Shown one piece after another: positions 1 through 12,227 of a stretch of DNA of 64,000 bases. The stretch spans positions 3,286,001 to 3,350,000 of the forward strand of contig NZ_CP095491.1 in the NCBI RefSeq assembly GCF_023028105.1, in the 5' to 3' direction. The notes beneath the pieces were generated by a model, which saw nothing but the letters and a program-made list of their open reading frames with translations, searched no databases and was not told where the DNA came from. Positions within the stretch are counted from its first letter, which is position 1; each line of letters begins with the position of its first letter. Source of the stretch: Halosolutus gelatinilyticus. Lineage in GTDB: Archaea; Halobacteriota; Halobacteria; Halobacteriales; Natrialbaceae. Made by a program: the position numbers and the translations under genes.

Positions 1-258
1 CGGATCGCCCACGATGACCGCCTTCCCACCGCCCAGCGGGAGATCCGCCGCGGCCGCCTTGTAGGTCATCGCCCGCGAGAGCCGGAGCACGTCCTCCAGC
101 GCCTCGTCCTCCGAGCCATAGTCGAGAATCCGCGTCCCGCCCAGACTGGGGCCGAGCGTCGTGTCGTGGATCGCCATGATCGCTCGCAGTCCGGTCTCCG
201 AATCGGCGAAGTACGATACCTGTTCGTGGCCGCCGTCACTGATCGACGCGAATACCAT
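1..258 (-). CDS. Leucine/glutamate-type amino acid dehydrogenase, N-terminal part (cut by window edge)
   Basis: The 86 visible residues form the dimerisation/substrate domain of the Glu/Leu/Phe/Val dehydrogenase family, which oxidatively deaminates amino acids with NAD(P). Visible motifs are LGGTR near residues 39-43, TYKAAAA with Lys67 and [12 protein letters not shown] with Lys79; the two lysines match the substrate and catalytic lysines of the family. The wording HDTTLGP..GGTR is closer to leucine dehydrogenase than to GDH. The start is the ATG at 258, with an AT-rich TATA-like stretch around 281-290 giving a nearly leaderless transcript. The NAD domain lies outside the window. Confidence 0.85.
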   Translation of the reverse strand, partial: MVFASISDGGHEQVSYFADSETGLRAIMAIHDTTLGPSLGGTRILDYGSEDEALEDVLRLSRAMTYKAAAADLPLGGGKAVIVGDP

Positions 259-429
259 ACTAGATAATTCTTTTGTTTGACGTAAAAATTGTATCGACAC
301 GAGCCGCAGACGGCCGCCGACCCGATCGGCTCCCTTCGATCGTCGTCGAAGACGATGTCGGTTGGCAGCCGATCCGCCGGGGTCGCGGAAAACACGGCTG
401 TTAAGCCCGTCGCCGCGCAAGCCGCTGGC

Positions 430-801
430 ATGAGTCTCGAAACCATGCGGCCGACCCCGACGTGGGACGCCGCCTCGTACGAGGATACCGTCGACACGCT
501 CGCGGCCCACCGCGACGAACTGACCTACAAGGTCTGGGGTGGCGACTGGTGCAAGGACTGCCGCGCGCTCCTCCCGGACTTCGGCGCCGCCCTCGACGCG
601 GCCGACGTCCCCGACGATCGAATCGAAGAGATCCCCCTCGATCGGGACAAGCAGGGTCCGGGCGTCGACGAGTACGATATCGAGTACATCCCTACGATCG
701 TCGTCGAGGACGATGACGGGACGGAGATCGTTCGATTCGTCGAGTCGGAGGACCTGCCGCCGGCGATCTGGCTGGCCCAACAACTCGAGGAGGAACTGTA
801 A
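430..801 (+). CDS. Thioredoxin-fold protein with CKDC motif
   Basis: A 123-residue cytosolic thioredoxin-like protein. The redox motif GGDWCKDC puts its cysteines at residues 41 and 44, and IEYIPTIVV supplies the cis-proline strand of the fold. Length matches small thioredoxin-family proteins. The frame is open further upstream, but ATG 430 follows a plausible promoter region and removes an implausible basic extension. It is divergent from the dehydrogenase at the window edge. It probably acts in dithiol-disulfide exchange; the partner is unknown. Confidence 0.75.
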   Translation: MSLETMRPTPTWDAASYEDTVDTLAAHRDELTYKVWGGDWCKDCRALLPDFGAALDAADVPDDRIEEIPLDRDKQGPGVDEYDIEYIPTIVVEDDDGTEIVRFVESEDLPPAIWLAQQLEEEL

Positions 802-978
802 TCGGATCGCACTCGGCACCGTTGCTGTTTTCTCGATCGACGACTCGAGCGTCCCGCTTTTCCGGTAGTTGGTAACCGCTCTCGTTATTCGGAATGATGT
901 CTGAAACTAAGCCGTTCGATTCGGCGAGTGCGTGCGCTCTCATAACATATTTATCAGGAGCTGCCGTCCCGTTAGAAC

Positions 979-1200
979 GTGCATACTGTGAAACGTCTCT
1001 ACAACCGCAGCGATGAGTGGGTTCGGGGACTCTCTCGCGGACCGTATGCGATCTTCTTAGGAGCGTCGGCAGGTGTCGGCGTTCTCGTAGTCGGACTACT
1101 GTTGAGTGAGGAACTCCTCCTCGTTCAGGCGCTCACGATGGCTCTCGTCATGTCCGGCCTGGAGTACACGTTCGGACTCTACCAGACGACCGAAGAGTGA
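979..1200 (+). CDS. Small two-helix membrane protein, unknown function
   Basis: A 73-residue protein starting at GTG 979. After a basic, Arg-rich N-terminus there are two hydrophobic segments (about residues 25-45 and 47-66), which predicts a hairpin membrane protein. A TATA-like box (CATATTTATC) lies at about 946-955, the right distance for a leaderless GTG start. I do not recognise a family. The next gene converges on it from the right. Confidence 0.6.
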   Translation: MHTVKRLYNRSDEWVRGLSRGPYAIFLGASAGVGVLVVGLLLSEELLLVQALTMALVMSGLEYTFGLYQTTEE

Positions 1201-1298
1201 CCGAGACGACTGCTTCTCGCGAGTTTCACGGGGTACTTCCGAACAAGGAACTCGTGCTCCTCTCCGCCGTTTCGAATCGGCGGTGCGATCGCCCGCGT

Positions 1299-3536
1299 TC
1301 AGAACGGGCTTCCGTCCGGTGACGTGTCGGTATCGCCGTCGAGACCGCCGTCGTCGATCGCCGCGTCGTCGCCCAGCCACTCGAGCGCGTCCTCGATATC
1401 GTGCGTCGGCGGCGAACACGTCCGGCCCCGGCAGACGTACAGCGTCGGCTCGCCGTCGCGGGCCTCGCGGCCGGCCCAGATCACCGGCGCGTCCTCGAGG
1501 GCGAGCTGGGCGAGCCACGCCTGGAGTCCGTCCTCGGTCGGCGGCCGGAGCGCGAACAGCCGGTCAGGGTGGTACGTCTCCGCGAAGCGGCCGCGCCACT
1601 CGTTAGGCAGCTCCTCGGCGGCGACGGTAATCTCGAGGGCGCCCGCCTCGAGTCGGTCCGCGGCGAGACAGAGCGTCGCGTGCTGGAGCGGATTCGCCTC
1701 GATCCGGTTCGCGTGGGTCTCGAGGACGGACGACGCGATATGTTCGAAGTCCTCCGCCGCGAAGCCGTCCAGCGCGAGCAGCGTCTCGACCGCGACCCCC
1801 GCGGCAGAGGGCGTCGACTGGTCATCGAGTTCCTGCGGCCGGGTGACCAGCGACTCGCCGCTCTCTGGGGTGAAGTACAGCGTGCGGCGATCGGCGTCCC
1901 AGAACTCGACTTCGATCGCGCGAGCGAGGTCGAGCGCGAACGCGAGGTGGTCGACATCGCCGGTCGCCTCGTAGCAGTGCAGGGCGCCGCGCGCGAGGAA
2001 CGCGTAGTCTTCGAGATACCCCTGGATTGCGACGTCGTCGTCCTTGAATCGGCGCGAGAGCCGCCCTTCGTCCTCGCTCCAGAGCCGATCGCGGACGAAT
2101 TCGAGGGCATCGACGGCCATCTCGGCGTCGTCGTCGTCGCCCAGCACGAGGGCGGCTTCGGCGCAAGTCGAGATCATCAACCCGTTCCAGCCCGCGAGCA
2201 CCTTCTCATCGCGGTTCGGTCGAGGACGCTCCTCGCGGGCCTCGAAGACCGCTTCTCGCGCGAGTTCGAGTCGCTCTTCCACCTCGTCTTCGTCGAGGTC
2301 GAACCGATCGGCCAGGTCCTCGATCGACGTCACGACGTTCGGCTGGTTCCGGCCCTCGAAGTTGCCCGATTCGGTGATATCGAACCGCGCGCAGAACAGC
2401 TCGGCGTCGCTCTCGTCGTCGACGATATCGCGAATCTCGTCGGGCGTCCAGACGTAGAAGGCGCCCTCCTCGCGCTCGCCATCTTCGTCCAGATCATCAG
2501 AACGCGACGCGTTCTGATTGCTCGTCGAGCTTTGCTCGACGGCGCTCTGCGCGTCGAGGGTGCTGAAGAAACCGCCCTCGTCGTGGGTCAGCTCCCGATC
2601 GACGAATTCGAGCGTCTCGCGGGTGACCTCAGCGTAGCGCTCCTCGCCGGTGAGCTGGTAGCCCGAAAGCATCGCTCGCGGAATCTCCGCGTTGTCGTAG
2701 AGCATCTTCTCGAAGTGGGGCACCGTCCAGTCCCGATCGACGCAGTAACGGTGGAAGCCGCCGCCGACGTGGTCGTAGAGGCCGCCGTCGGCCATCGCGT
2801 CGAGTGTCTCCTCGATCACCTCGAGATACTGCTCTCGTCCCGTTCGATCGTACGCCCGCGCGAGAGCGCGAAGGCGAGCGGGCTGGGGAAACTTCGGTCC
2901 GCCGGAGCCGAAGCCGCCGTGCTGCCGATCGGCGCTCCGGAGCGCGGCGTCGGCGGCCGACTCCAGCACCGCGTTCGACGGGGGTTCCGCGGCGCCCACG
3001 GATTCGGGGGTCTCTTCGAGTCGATCCTTCGCCGCGTCGGTCCACTGATTCGCCCGGTTCTCGATCTCCCCGCGATCGTCGCTCGTCCAGGAGTCGCTGA
3101 TCCGCTCGCAGAGGTCGAGAAAGCCCGGTCGCCCCTGCTGGCCCTCCTTCGGGAAGTACGTCCCGACGAAGAAGGGCTTTCCCTCGGGGGTGAGCCACGC
3201 CGAGAGCGGCCAGCCGCCGCCCCCGGTGACCAGCTGGCAGACGGTCATGTAGATCGAGTCGACGTCCGGGCGCTCCTCCCGATCGACCTTGATCGGGACG
3301 AAGTGTTCGTTCAGTACCTCGGCGACCGCCTCGTCGGCGAAGCTCTCCTCCTCCATGACGTGACACCAGTGACACGCCGAATAGCCGATCGAGAGGAAGA
3401 TCGGGACGTCGTGCTCGCGGGCAGCCTCCAGGGCCCGCTCGTCCCACGGCTGCCAGTTGACGGGGTTGTCCGCGTGCTGGCGCAGGTACGGGCTCTCCTC
3501 CTCGTCGAGCCGATTGCGCGCGGTGGGCGTGGTCAT
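1299..3536 (-). CDS. YyaL/SSP411 (DUF255) thioredoxin-domain protein
   Basis: 745 residues, typical for the DUF255/spermatogenesis-associated-20 family. The N-terminus is a thioredoxin-like domain with SACHWCHVMEEESF (Cys55, Cys58), followed by an (alpha/alpha)-barrel region like N-acylglucosamine epimerases. The signature ESPYLRQHADNPVNW opens the protein. The exact reaction of this family is not established. The start is ATG 3536, divergent from the sugar dehydrogenase gene. Around residues 333-347 the reading frame carries a polar insertion (AVEQSSTSNQNASRS) encoded by two perfect DNA hairpins at 2496-2541, which interrupts the family sequence just before FYVWTPDEI. Confidence 0.9.
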   Translation of the reverse strand: MTTPTARNRLDEEESPYLRQHADNPVNWQPWDERALEAAREHDVPIFLSIGYSACHWCHVMEEESFADEAVAEVLNEHFVPIKVDREERPDVDSIYMTVCQLVTGGGGWPLSAWLTPEGKPFFVGTYFPKEGQQGRPGFLDLCERISDSWTSDDRGEIENRANQWTDAAKDRLEETPESVGAAEPPSNAVLESAADAALRSADRQHGGFGSGGPKFPQPARLRALARAYDRTGREQYLEVIEETLDAMADGGLYDHVGGGFHRYCVDRDWTVPHFEKMLYDNAEIPRAMLSGYQLTGEERYAEVTRETLEFVDRELTHDEGGFFSTLDAQSAVEQSSTSNQNASRSDDLDEDGEREEGAFYVWTPDEIRDIVDDESDAELFCARFDITESGNFEGRNQPNVVTSIEDLADRFDLDEDEVEERLELAREAVFEAREERPRPNRDEKVLAGWNGLMISTCAEAALVLGDDDDAEMAVDALEFVRDRLWSEDEGRLSRRFKDDDVAIQGYLEDYAFLARGALHCYEATGDVDHLAFALDLARAIEVEFWDADRRTLYFTPESGESLVTRPQELDDQSTPSAAGVAVETLLALDGFAAEDFEHIASSVLETHANRIEANPLQHATLCLAADRLEAGALEITVAAEELPNEWRGRFAETYHPDRLFALRPPTEDGLQAWLAQLALEDAPVIWAGREARDGEPTLYVCRGRTCSPPTHDIEDALEWLGDDAAIDDGGLDGDTDTSPDGSPF
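2496..2541. repeat. Double-hairpin palindromic element inside the DUF255 gene
   Basis: Two perfect inverted repeats in tandem. Arms ATCAGAACGC (2496-2505) and GCGTTCTGAT (2509-2518) flank loop GAC. After spacer TGCT (2519-2522), arms CGTCGAGC (2523-2530) and GCTCGACG (2534-2541) flank loop TTT. Both loops are exactly three bases. The segment is translated in frame as a Ser/Asn-rich linker. The spacer TGCT recurs in the aminotransferase element at 62417-62456, and the second stem recurs exactly at 34916-34934. Confidence 0.8.
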
Positions 3537-3676
3537 ATCGTGGCGTACGGTTGTCAGTCGTAAAAGGCCGACGTACGGTGGCCGGATCCGTCCGTATCAC
3601 CCGATCGGCGTCAGATTGGGACGCTAGTATCCCCAACCATCAAGCCCGCGCCGCCCTAGCTATCGACTGTTCGACC

Positions 3677-4906
3677 GTGACTCCCTCCGATCGCGATCAG
3701 ACGACGACCCGCCGAGCCCTCCTTGCGAGCGGCGCGGCCGGCACCCTCGCGACGATCGCGGGCTGTCAGGACGCGCTCGCGGGGATCCAAGGGGAACAGG
3801 AGTGGGAGCGCCCGCCCGACGACGAGGACCAGTACGAGGTCGAGACCGTCGCCGAGGGGCTCACCCACCCCTGGGGGCTGGCGTTCGTCCCCGACGGCGA
3901 TCGCCTGCTGGTGACCGAACGCGAGGGACGCCTGCTCACCGTCGATCTCGAGACCGGCGATCGCCAGCCGGTCGACAAAGTCCCCGACGTGTACGCCCGT
4001 GGCCAGGGCGGCCTGCTCGACGTGGCGCTCCACCCCGACTACCCCGAGGAGGACTGGGTGTACCTGACCTACGCCGCGGAGACCGACGGCGGTGAGTCCA
4101 CGACCCACCTCGGCAGGGGCCGACTAGACCCCGACGGAGACGAACTCGAGGAGTTCGAAGAACTCCGGGCCGCCAGGCCGACCGCGGAGGGCGACGCTCA
4201 CTTCGGCTCGCGGATCGTCTTCGGTCCCGACGAGCTGCTGTATATGACCGTCGGGGATCGCCAGTTCAAGGACTTCGGCCCGGGACACACCGCACAGGAT
4301 ACGCGGACCGAACTCGGAGCGGTGCTCCGACTGGAACCGGACGGCTCGATTCCCGCCGACAACCCGTTCGTCGACGACTCCGACGCGATCGACTCGCTGT
4401 TCAGTTTCGGCCACCGCAACCCGCAGGGGCTCGCCGTCCGGCCCGAGACGGGCGACGTCTGGGAAAGCGAGCACGGGGAAGGAGACGGCGACGAGATCAA
4501 CGTCCTCGAAGCCGGGGAAAACTACGGCTGGCCCGTCGCAACCAGCGCCTGCGAGTACGGCACCGACGAGCCGGTGGGCGACGATCCGGACGATCGGGAC
4601 GACGTGATCGCGCCGGTCTACGACTGGCCCTGCTCGACCGGCGGCTTCCCGCCCGGCGGGATCGCGTTCTACGACGGCGACGCCTTCGCTGACTGGCAGG
4701 GGGACCTTCTCGTCTGTAACCTGGCCGCCGGCTACCTCTGCCGATTCGCCGTCGACGGCACCGATATCGAGGCAGTCGGAACGATGCTCACCGCGGAGGG
4801 ATGGCGACTTCGGGACGTCGCGATCGCTCCCGAGTCCGGGGCGATCTACGTCGCCGTCGACGAAGATGACGCGCCGCTGGTTAGGCTGGTTCCCGACGCG
4901 GCGTAG
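3677..4906 (+). CDS. PQQ-dependent sugar dehydrogenase-type beta-propeller, TAT lipoprotein
   Basis: 409 residues from GTG 3677. The N-terminus is a twin-arginine signal (TTTRRALLASGAAG, Arg12-Arg13) ending in the lipobox IAGC with Cys30, so the mature protein should be exported folded and lipid-anchored. The body matches soluble aldose/glucose dehydrogenases: LTHPWGLAFVPDG, DVALHPDY, FGHRNPQGLAV, EHGEGDGDEINV and GENYGWPV. The family oxidises sugars or related alcohols with PQQ; the substrate cannot be read from the sequence. The frame is open upstream to 3551, but starting there would bury the TAT signal. Confidence 0.85.
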   Translation: MTPSDRDQTTTRRALLASGAAGTLATIAGCQDALAGIQGEQEWERPPDDEDQYEVETVAEGLTHPWGLAFVPDGDRLLVTEREGRLLTVDLETGDRQPVDKVPDVYARGQGGLLDVALHPDYPEEDWVYLTYAAETDGGESTTHLGRGRLDPDGDELEEFEELRAARPTAEGDAHFGSRIVFGPDELLYMTVGDRQFKDFGPGHTAQDTRTELGAVLRLEPDGSIPADNPFVDDSDAIDSLFSFGHRNPQGLAVRPETGDVWESEHGEGDGDEINVLEAGENYGWPVATSACEYGTDEPVGDDPDDRDDVIAPVYDWPCSTGGFPPGGIAFYDGDAFADWQGDLLVCNLAAGYLCRFAVDGTDIEAVGTMLTAEGWRLRDVAIAPESGAIYVAVDEDDAPLVRLVPDAA

Positions 4907-5021
4907 CGTCCCTGACTTTGCTCGGTGTGGGCACCCGATATGACGCCGAACCCGGCGAGTCGTACGATAGTAGATATCGGATATACAGAATTTTTATATC
5001 CGATCCTGATGGATTTTGGTC

Positions 5022-5488
5022 GTGGAACGTACACGGACCGCGCCGCGACTACGGACGGCGATCGAGAGCTATCTCGTCGGAGCGATCGTTCCCGCGGGCC
5101 TCGCGTACGGGTTCTCGCGCCTGGTTTCGGTCGCGCCGGCGATCTTCGACGACTGGTTCATCGTCGCCTGGTGCGTGGCGATCGGCGTCACCTTCACCGC
5201 CGTCGGCGTCCGGCGACCGATTTCGACGGGGCGCTGCTGAGCGGCGGCTTGCTCGGCTGGGCGAGTGCGCTATTCGCCTACGGCTGGCGGATCGGGTTCG
5301 ATCGGACCTCGATCGCGGTCCTGTTTCTGGTCATGGGATCGGTGCCGATACTCGTCGGTTCGTGGTTGGCGTACGAGAGCCGCCGTCGCCGCGGAGCCGC
5401 CGCGGAACCGCCGATCGGAACCTGGCGGTACGCGTTCCCGCTCGTCCTTCTCGGATTGTTCGCGGGATCGTCGCCCTGGCTCTGGTGA
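5022..5488 (+). pseudogene. Membrane protein gene broken by a -1 frameshift
   Basis: Two overlapping frames make one plausible protein. From GTG 5022 one frame reads MERTRTAPRLRTAIESYLVG and two membrane segments, but soon ends at a TGA near 5240. Around 5205-5215 the frame shifts by one base and continues hydrophobic (LLSGGLLGWASALFAYGW, then AVLFLVMGSVPILVGSWLAY and FPLVLLGLFAG) to the stop at 5488. Joined, it would be about 155 residues with four or five membrane helices. TTTTTATAT at 4991-4999 is a good TATA box for GTG 5022. A sequencing error, real decay or programmed shift are all possible. The family is not recognised. Confidence 0.6.
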
Positions 5489-5590
5489 TCGCACGACCGG
5501 TCGCGATCGTCGAACAGAGAATCAGCTCACCGGTCGCCGCGTCCGAAAGAGAAGGTGAATCCGAAAGAGCCGTCGCGTCGATCGTCCCGA

Positions 5591-8431
<2,841 letters not shown>

Positions 8432-8555
8432 GGCATTTGAATCCCCCGAGAATCGTCTGTAGAATCCTTATATTCCCCGTATTTATCGGTATGGTCTTCG
8501 GTAGCACTGGACTTAGAAAGGCGGGACAAATACCAATGTACGAACGCTAACGCAG

Positions 8556-9107
8556 TTATTTGCGCCGATCGTACGTCACGAACGCGAACCCGTCGCGATT
8601 GTCCCGATCGACCTCGCGCCACGCGTCGCGATCCCGCTCCGGAAACCGCGTGTCGCCGTCGGGGTCGTCGTGGACCTCCGTCACGACCAGTCGGTCGATC
8701 GCGGGCAGGAACTGCTCGTACACCGTCGCGCCCCCGGCGACGAAGGCTCGATCGGTCCCGCCGTGGCGCTCCGCGGCCGCGGTTTTGGCCGCCTCTATCG
8801 CGGCGTCGAGGCCGTCCGCGACGATCACGTTTTCCGGCGTTTCGAGGTCCCGACTCGTCAAGACGATCGTCGTCCGGCCGGGAAGCGGTTCCCCGATCGC
8901 TTCCAGGATTCCGTCGTAGGTGACCCGGCCCATAACGACCGGGTGGTCCATCGTCGTCTCCTTGAAGTGCCGAAGGTCCTCGGGGATGTGCCACGGCATC
9001 TCGCCGTCCTTCCCGATGACGCCGTTTTCCGCGACGGCGACGATCGCGACGAGTTCGAGGTCGGTGTCGCGAACGGCGGCCGGGAGGTCGTCGCCGCCGC
9101 CGGTCAT
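8556..9107 (-). CDS. folA: Dihydrofolate reductase
   Basis: 183 residues from ATG 9107. The DHFR signature is clear: VAIVAVAENGVIGKDGEMPWHIPEDLRHFKETT (Trp of the Met20 loop, Asp/Glu region), VVMGRVTYDGI, and FVAGGATVYEQFL for NADPH binding. It reduces dihydrofolate produced by thymidylate synthase. The start overlaps the thymidylate synthase stop by four bases (ATGA), so the two are translated from one operon, as in other haloarchaea. Confidence 0.95.
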   Translation of the reverse strand: MTGGGDDLPAAVRDTDLELVAIVAVAENGVIGKDGEMPWHIPEDLRHFKETTMDHPVVMGRVTYDGILEAIGEPLPGRTTIVLTSRDLETPENVIVADGLDAAIEAAKTAAAERHGGTDRAFVAGGATVYEQFLPAIDRLVVTEVHDDPDGDTRFPERDRDAWREVDRDNRDGFAFVTYDRRK

Positions 9108-10120
9108 TCGGCCACCGAGAATTTGAGACCGGGGTGGGAGTCGTAGTCGCGCAACCGGACGTCCTCGTAGGTGAGATCGTCGATCGACGTCGCGTCGATC
9201 TCGAGGGTCGGTCGGTCGAGGGGCTCGCGGGACAGTTGTTCGAGCAGGCCGGGCACGTGATCGAGGCGTTCGCCGCCCGCGGTCTCGGCGGGCGCTTCGG
9301 ATTCGAGCCACGCCCTGACGTCGAGGTACTCTTCGCGATCGGCGACTGCGGCCAGCCGGGACTGCAACGCGTCGAGGTTCTCGCCGTACCACTCGCCGCG
9401 ATCGCCGCGGCCGCAGTAGACGTGCGCGTCGACGACGCTGTGGGCGAAGGTACCGGGTTCGAAGCCCGTCTGCTTCGCGATCACCTTGGTCAGGATCGCG
9501 TAGGCGGCGATGTTGAACGGGATGCCGAGCGCGACGTCGCCCGATCGCTGGGTGAGGTGGCAGTTGAGCCGATCGCCCTGGACGTTGAAGACGAACGAGT
9601 AGTGACACGGCGGCAGGGTCGAGACGGCCGCGTTCGCGGGGTGCCAGGCGTTGACGACGAGCCGTCGCGAGTTCGGCGACTCCAAGAGCGTGTCGATCAC
9701 GTACTGCAGTTGGTCGAACGTGCGCCGGCCGTCGGCCTCGACGGTGACCCACCGGTGGGCGTCGTCGGGCCAGGACTCGCCGTCGAGTTGCGCCTCGTCC
9801 TCAGGGATCGGATAGCGCCGCCAGAACCGTCCGTAGGCGGTGTCGAGCACCCCCTCGTCGTCGGCCCAGGCGTCCCAGATTCCCGTCTCCTTTCGGAGGG
9901 TGCGGATGTGCTCCTCGCCCGAGAGGTACCAGCAGAGCTCGTGAATCATCGAGTTCCACCGGAAGCCGTCCATCGACTTGGTCGTCAGCAGCGGATACCC
10001 CTCCCGGAGGTCGACCTCGTAGTGCTCGCTGAACGACGAAATCGTGTCGACGCCGGTGCGATTGGGCTTGTACGTCCCCTCCGAGAGCACCGCGTCGACG
10101 AGGTCGAGGTACTGTTGCAT
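9104..10120 (-). CDS. thyA: Thymidylate synthase
   Basis: 338 residues from ATG 10120; methylates dUMP to dTMP using methylene-tetrahydrofolate. The catalytic cysteine sits in STLPPCHYSFVF (Cys172); RSGDVALGIPFNIA and DAHVYCGRGD match the folate and nucleotide sites. It is somewhat longer than the bacterial enzyme through inserts such as EDEAQLDGESWPDD, common in halophiles. The gene lies upstream of folA with a 4-base overlap. Confidence 0.96.
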   Translation of the reverse strand: MQQYLDLVDAVLSEGTYKPNRTGVDTISSFSEHYEVDLREGYPLLTTKSMDGFRWNSMIHELCWYLSGEEHIRTLRKETGIWDAWADDEGVLDTAYGRFWRRYPIPEDEAQLDGESWPDDAHRWVTVEADGRRTFDQLQYVIDTLLESPNSRRLVVNAWHPANAAVSTLPPCHYSFVFNVQGDRLNCHLTQRSGDVALGIPFNIAAYAILTKVIAKQTGFEPGTFAHSVVDAHVYCGRGDRGEWYGENLDALQSRLAAVADREEYLDVRAWLESEAPAETAGGERLDHVPGLLEQLSREPLDRPTLEIDATSIDDLTYEDVRLRDYDSHPGLKFSVAE

Positions 10121-10211
10121 CAGTGGGTCATTTGGAGCGCCCCTACATATGCGTTTGAGTTCTCGACACCATCGATCGACCCACGATGGAAAGCCCCGAT
10201 GACGCCCGTCG

Positions 10212-10739
10212 TTAGCGTGCTCCGTCGTCCGACCCTTCGCCGTCGCAGACCGTCGCCGTTCGCCCTTCCAGTGCGGTCGGCTCTCCGTCGAGACGGTACG
10301 TGAAGTCGTACGCGGCGCTCCCGCTGGAGCCGTGCACGATCGCGACCTTCCCCCGGCGTTCGTCGCCGGCGCAATCGTCCGCGTCGGCACCGTCGGGGAA
10401 CGCGAACGGCGCGTAGGTCGTTTCGAACGACCGCGTCTTTTTCGGCGGGATGACGAGGTCTGTTCGCGACGGCGAGAGCGGCCGGTTCGCTCCGACGCCG
10501 ACGACGCCCGGATCGACACCGAGTGACGATCGATCGAACGACTCGCCCTGGGGGTCGATCGTCGGGTTCGGAACGTCGCCGTAGATCGCGACGAACCGGA
10601 CGAGCAGCGGCGCCTCGGCCTGATTCTCGATCTCGAGTCGAGCGCGCCCGTCCGGGAGGGGTTCGACGGTTTGTGCGTAGCCGTGAACGAGTCCCAGGAA
10701 CCAGTGACGCGCCCAGCCGTCCGGCGTCTCGGCTTTCAC
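10212..10739 (-). CDS. Conserved-type hypothetical protein
   Basis: About 175 residues, predicted soluble and beta-rich (LEIENQAEAPLLVRFVAIYGD, GKVAIVHGSSGSAAYDFTYRLDG). The start is uncertain: GTG 10739 follows the upstream MFS gene stop at 10789, while ATG 10820 would overlap that gene by 32 bases. No signal peptide or membrane helix is seen. I do not recognise the family. Codon and base use match the neighbours, so it is probably a real gene. Confidence 0.6.
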   Translation of the reverse strand: MKAETPDGWARHWFLGLVHGYAQTVEPLPDGRARLEIENQAEAPLLVRFVAIYGDVPNPTIDPQGESFDRSSLGVDPGVVGVGANRPLSPSRTDLVIPPKKTRSFETTYAPFAFPDGADADDCAGDERRGKVAIVHGSSGSAAYDFTYRLDGEPTALEGRTATVCDGEGSDDGAR

Positions 10740-10788
10740 GTGAAGCGACCGCGAGACGCGCGTCCCGAGGCGTTCCGGCGTCGGTCGG

Positions 10789-12003
10789 TTACGACGATCG
10801 GACGAAGACGACGAGTGCAACCGCGCCGACCGCGATCGCGAGCGCCGCGCCCACGAGGAACGTGGCGGACCAGCCGATTCGCAGGACGAGGAGGCTCGTC
10901 GCGGTGCCGCCGAACACGCCGCCCCAGAGCTTCGCCGTGAGCATCACGCCGTAGTTCTCTCCGGAGTAGGTCCGGCCGAAGCGCTCGCTGACGACCCCCG
11001 GAAGGATGCCGAATGCCGGGCTTCGGAAGAACATCGTGACCCCCGCGAGTGCGACGAACGCCCATTCGAACCCCATTCTGCCGGCCGCGACGACCCCGAC
11101 GATCGCGAACCCGGTGAGGAACAGGGAGGCCGCGACCGTCCGCTCGGCGCCCAGTTTGTCGGACGCGGCGCCCCCGGCCAGCACCCCGGAGCCCTGCCCC
11201 AGCGCGACGATCGACGCCGCGGCGGTCGCCTCCGCCGTCGAGAGCCCCAGCTCCCCGGCGTAGGTGACCACTTTCTCGATGACCATGAGTCCGACCCCGT
11301 TGACGACGACGAACACGGTGTACAGCAGCCAGAACCCCCGCGTCTCGATCATCGACCGCCAGGACATCGCCGTCGCCGCGTCCGCCGTGGCCTCCCCGCC
11401 GTCGCTCGCCGCCCCGCTCGACGGCGCCGCGCTCGCGGGCCGCGGATCCCTGATGACGAACGCGGCGACCAGCGAGGCGGCGCCCGCGGCCGCGGCGAGC
11501 GCGAGCATCGTCGTCGCGAACGCGGCGTCGACGGCGCGGTGGACGAACGGGATGAGCGCGAAACTCGTTAGGCTGAACGCCATGCTCACCGCGCCTGTCG
11601 CCAGCCCGCGCCTGGTTCGAAACCACCGTGACGGAGTGTTGATCGCGACGTCGTAGGCGATTCCGACGCCTGCGCCGCCGACCGCGAACCAGAGGTAGAG
11701 TTCGGGCGTAGTCGGCGCGATCGCGGTTCCCGCGTAGCCGATCACGACGAACAGCGTCGCGACGAGCATCGGGAGTCGCGGTCCGTACCGGTCGCGGATC
11801 CACCCCGCCGGAAACGCCGCGAGCGTCTGTGCGACGATCATCCCCGTGAACACCGTTCCCAGCGCGGGGCCCGATGCGCCTGACTGCGCGCCGATCGGAC
11901 CGCGGAGCACCGGCCAGGCGAACTGGTAGGTCCCCGCCAACCCGACGGCGAGCGCCGCAGAGGCGACAAATCGCCATCGGCGGTCGCGAAGACCGTCGAA
12001 CAT
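10789..12003 (-). CDS. MFS transporter, oxalate/formate-antiporter-like
   Basis: 404 residues from ATG 12003 (MFDGLRDRRWRFVASAAL) with about 12 hydrophobic segments and a loop between the halves (PRPASAAPSSGAASDGG). AGWIRDRYGPRLPM is the A-like motif after helix 2. Sequence style resembles the OFA (oxalate/formate, monocarboxylate) branch, but the substrate cannot be assigned. The frame is open further upstream to 12135, but that extension is polar and unlikely. Confidence 0.85.
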   Translation of the reverse strand: MFDGLRDRRWRFVASAALAVGLAGTYQFAWPVLRGPIGAQSGASGPALGTVFTGMIVAQTLAAFPAGWIRDRYGPRLPMLVATLFVVIGYAGTAIAPTTPELYLWFAVGGAGVGIAYDVAINTPSRWFRTRRGLATGAVSMAFSLTSFALIPFVHRAVDAAFATTMLALAAAAGAASLVAAFVIRDPRPASAAPSSGAASDGGEATADAATAMSWRSMIETRGFWLLYTVFVVVNGVGLMVIEKVVTYAGELGLSTAEATAAASIVALGQGSGVLAGGAASDKLGAERTVAASLFLTGFAIVGVVAAGRMGFEWAFVALAGVTMFFRSPAFGILPGVVSERFGRTYSGENYGVMLTAKLWGGVFGGTATSLLVLRIGWSATFLVGAALAIAVGAVALVVFVRSS

Positions 12004-12154
12004 GCCCCGACGTATACCGAGCAGCGTAATAGTCGCCGGGGGGTCGTATCGCCGGTTGAACCGGACGGGGGGTCGGCGTTGGCGTCCTGAGCAGCTAACG
12101 GCGTAGCAGCCGGACGGCAACGCGCGAGCCGTCATCCCCTAACTGCCCAAACTG

Positions 12155-12174
12155 ATATGCACGATTGCGCATAT
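12155..12174. promoter_or_regulatory. Inverted repeat upstream of purD
   Basis: Arms ATATGC and GCATAT are separated by eight bases (ACGATTGC). It lies about 55 bases before the purD ATG in the 224-base gap shared with the divergent MFS gene. It could be an operator or simply an AT-rich promoter element; no regulator is known from the window. Confidence 0.3.
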
Positions 12175-12227
12175 TTCCGCCGGTAGAAAGAGCAACGCTT
12201 ACAGGTTCGTGCGCTCCGCTAGCGACC

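Noticed and set aside
1401-3563. Open frame of 720 codons opposite the DUF255 gene
   Set aside because: Composition is basic and Arg-rich, unlike haloarchaeal proteins, and it is an exact shadow of the conserved DUF255 gene.
11419-11449. Polar linker in the MFS transporter (PASAAPSSGAASDGG) as another palindromic insert
   Set aside because: No inverted repeat with a short loop and no tail similarity; it is a normal inter-domain loop of the carrier.
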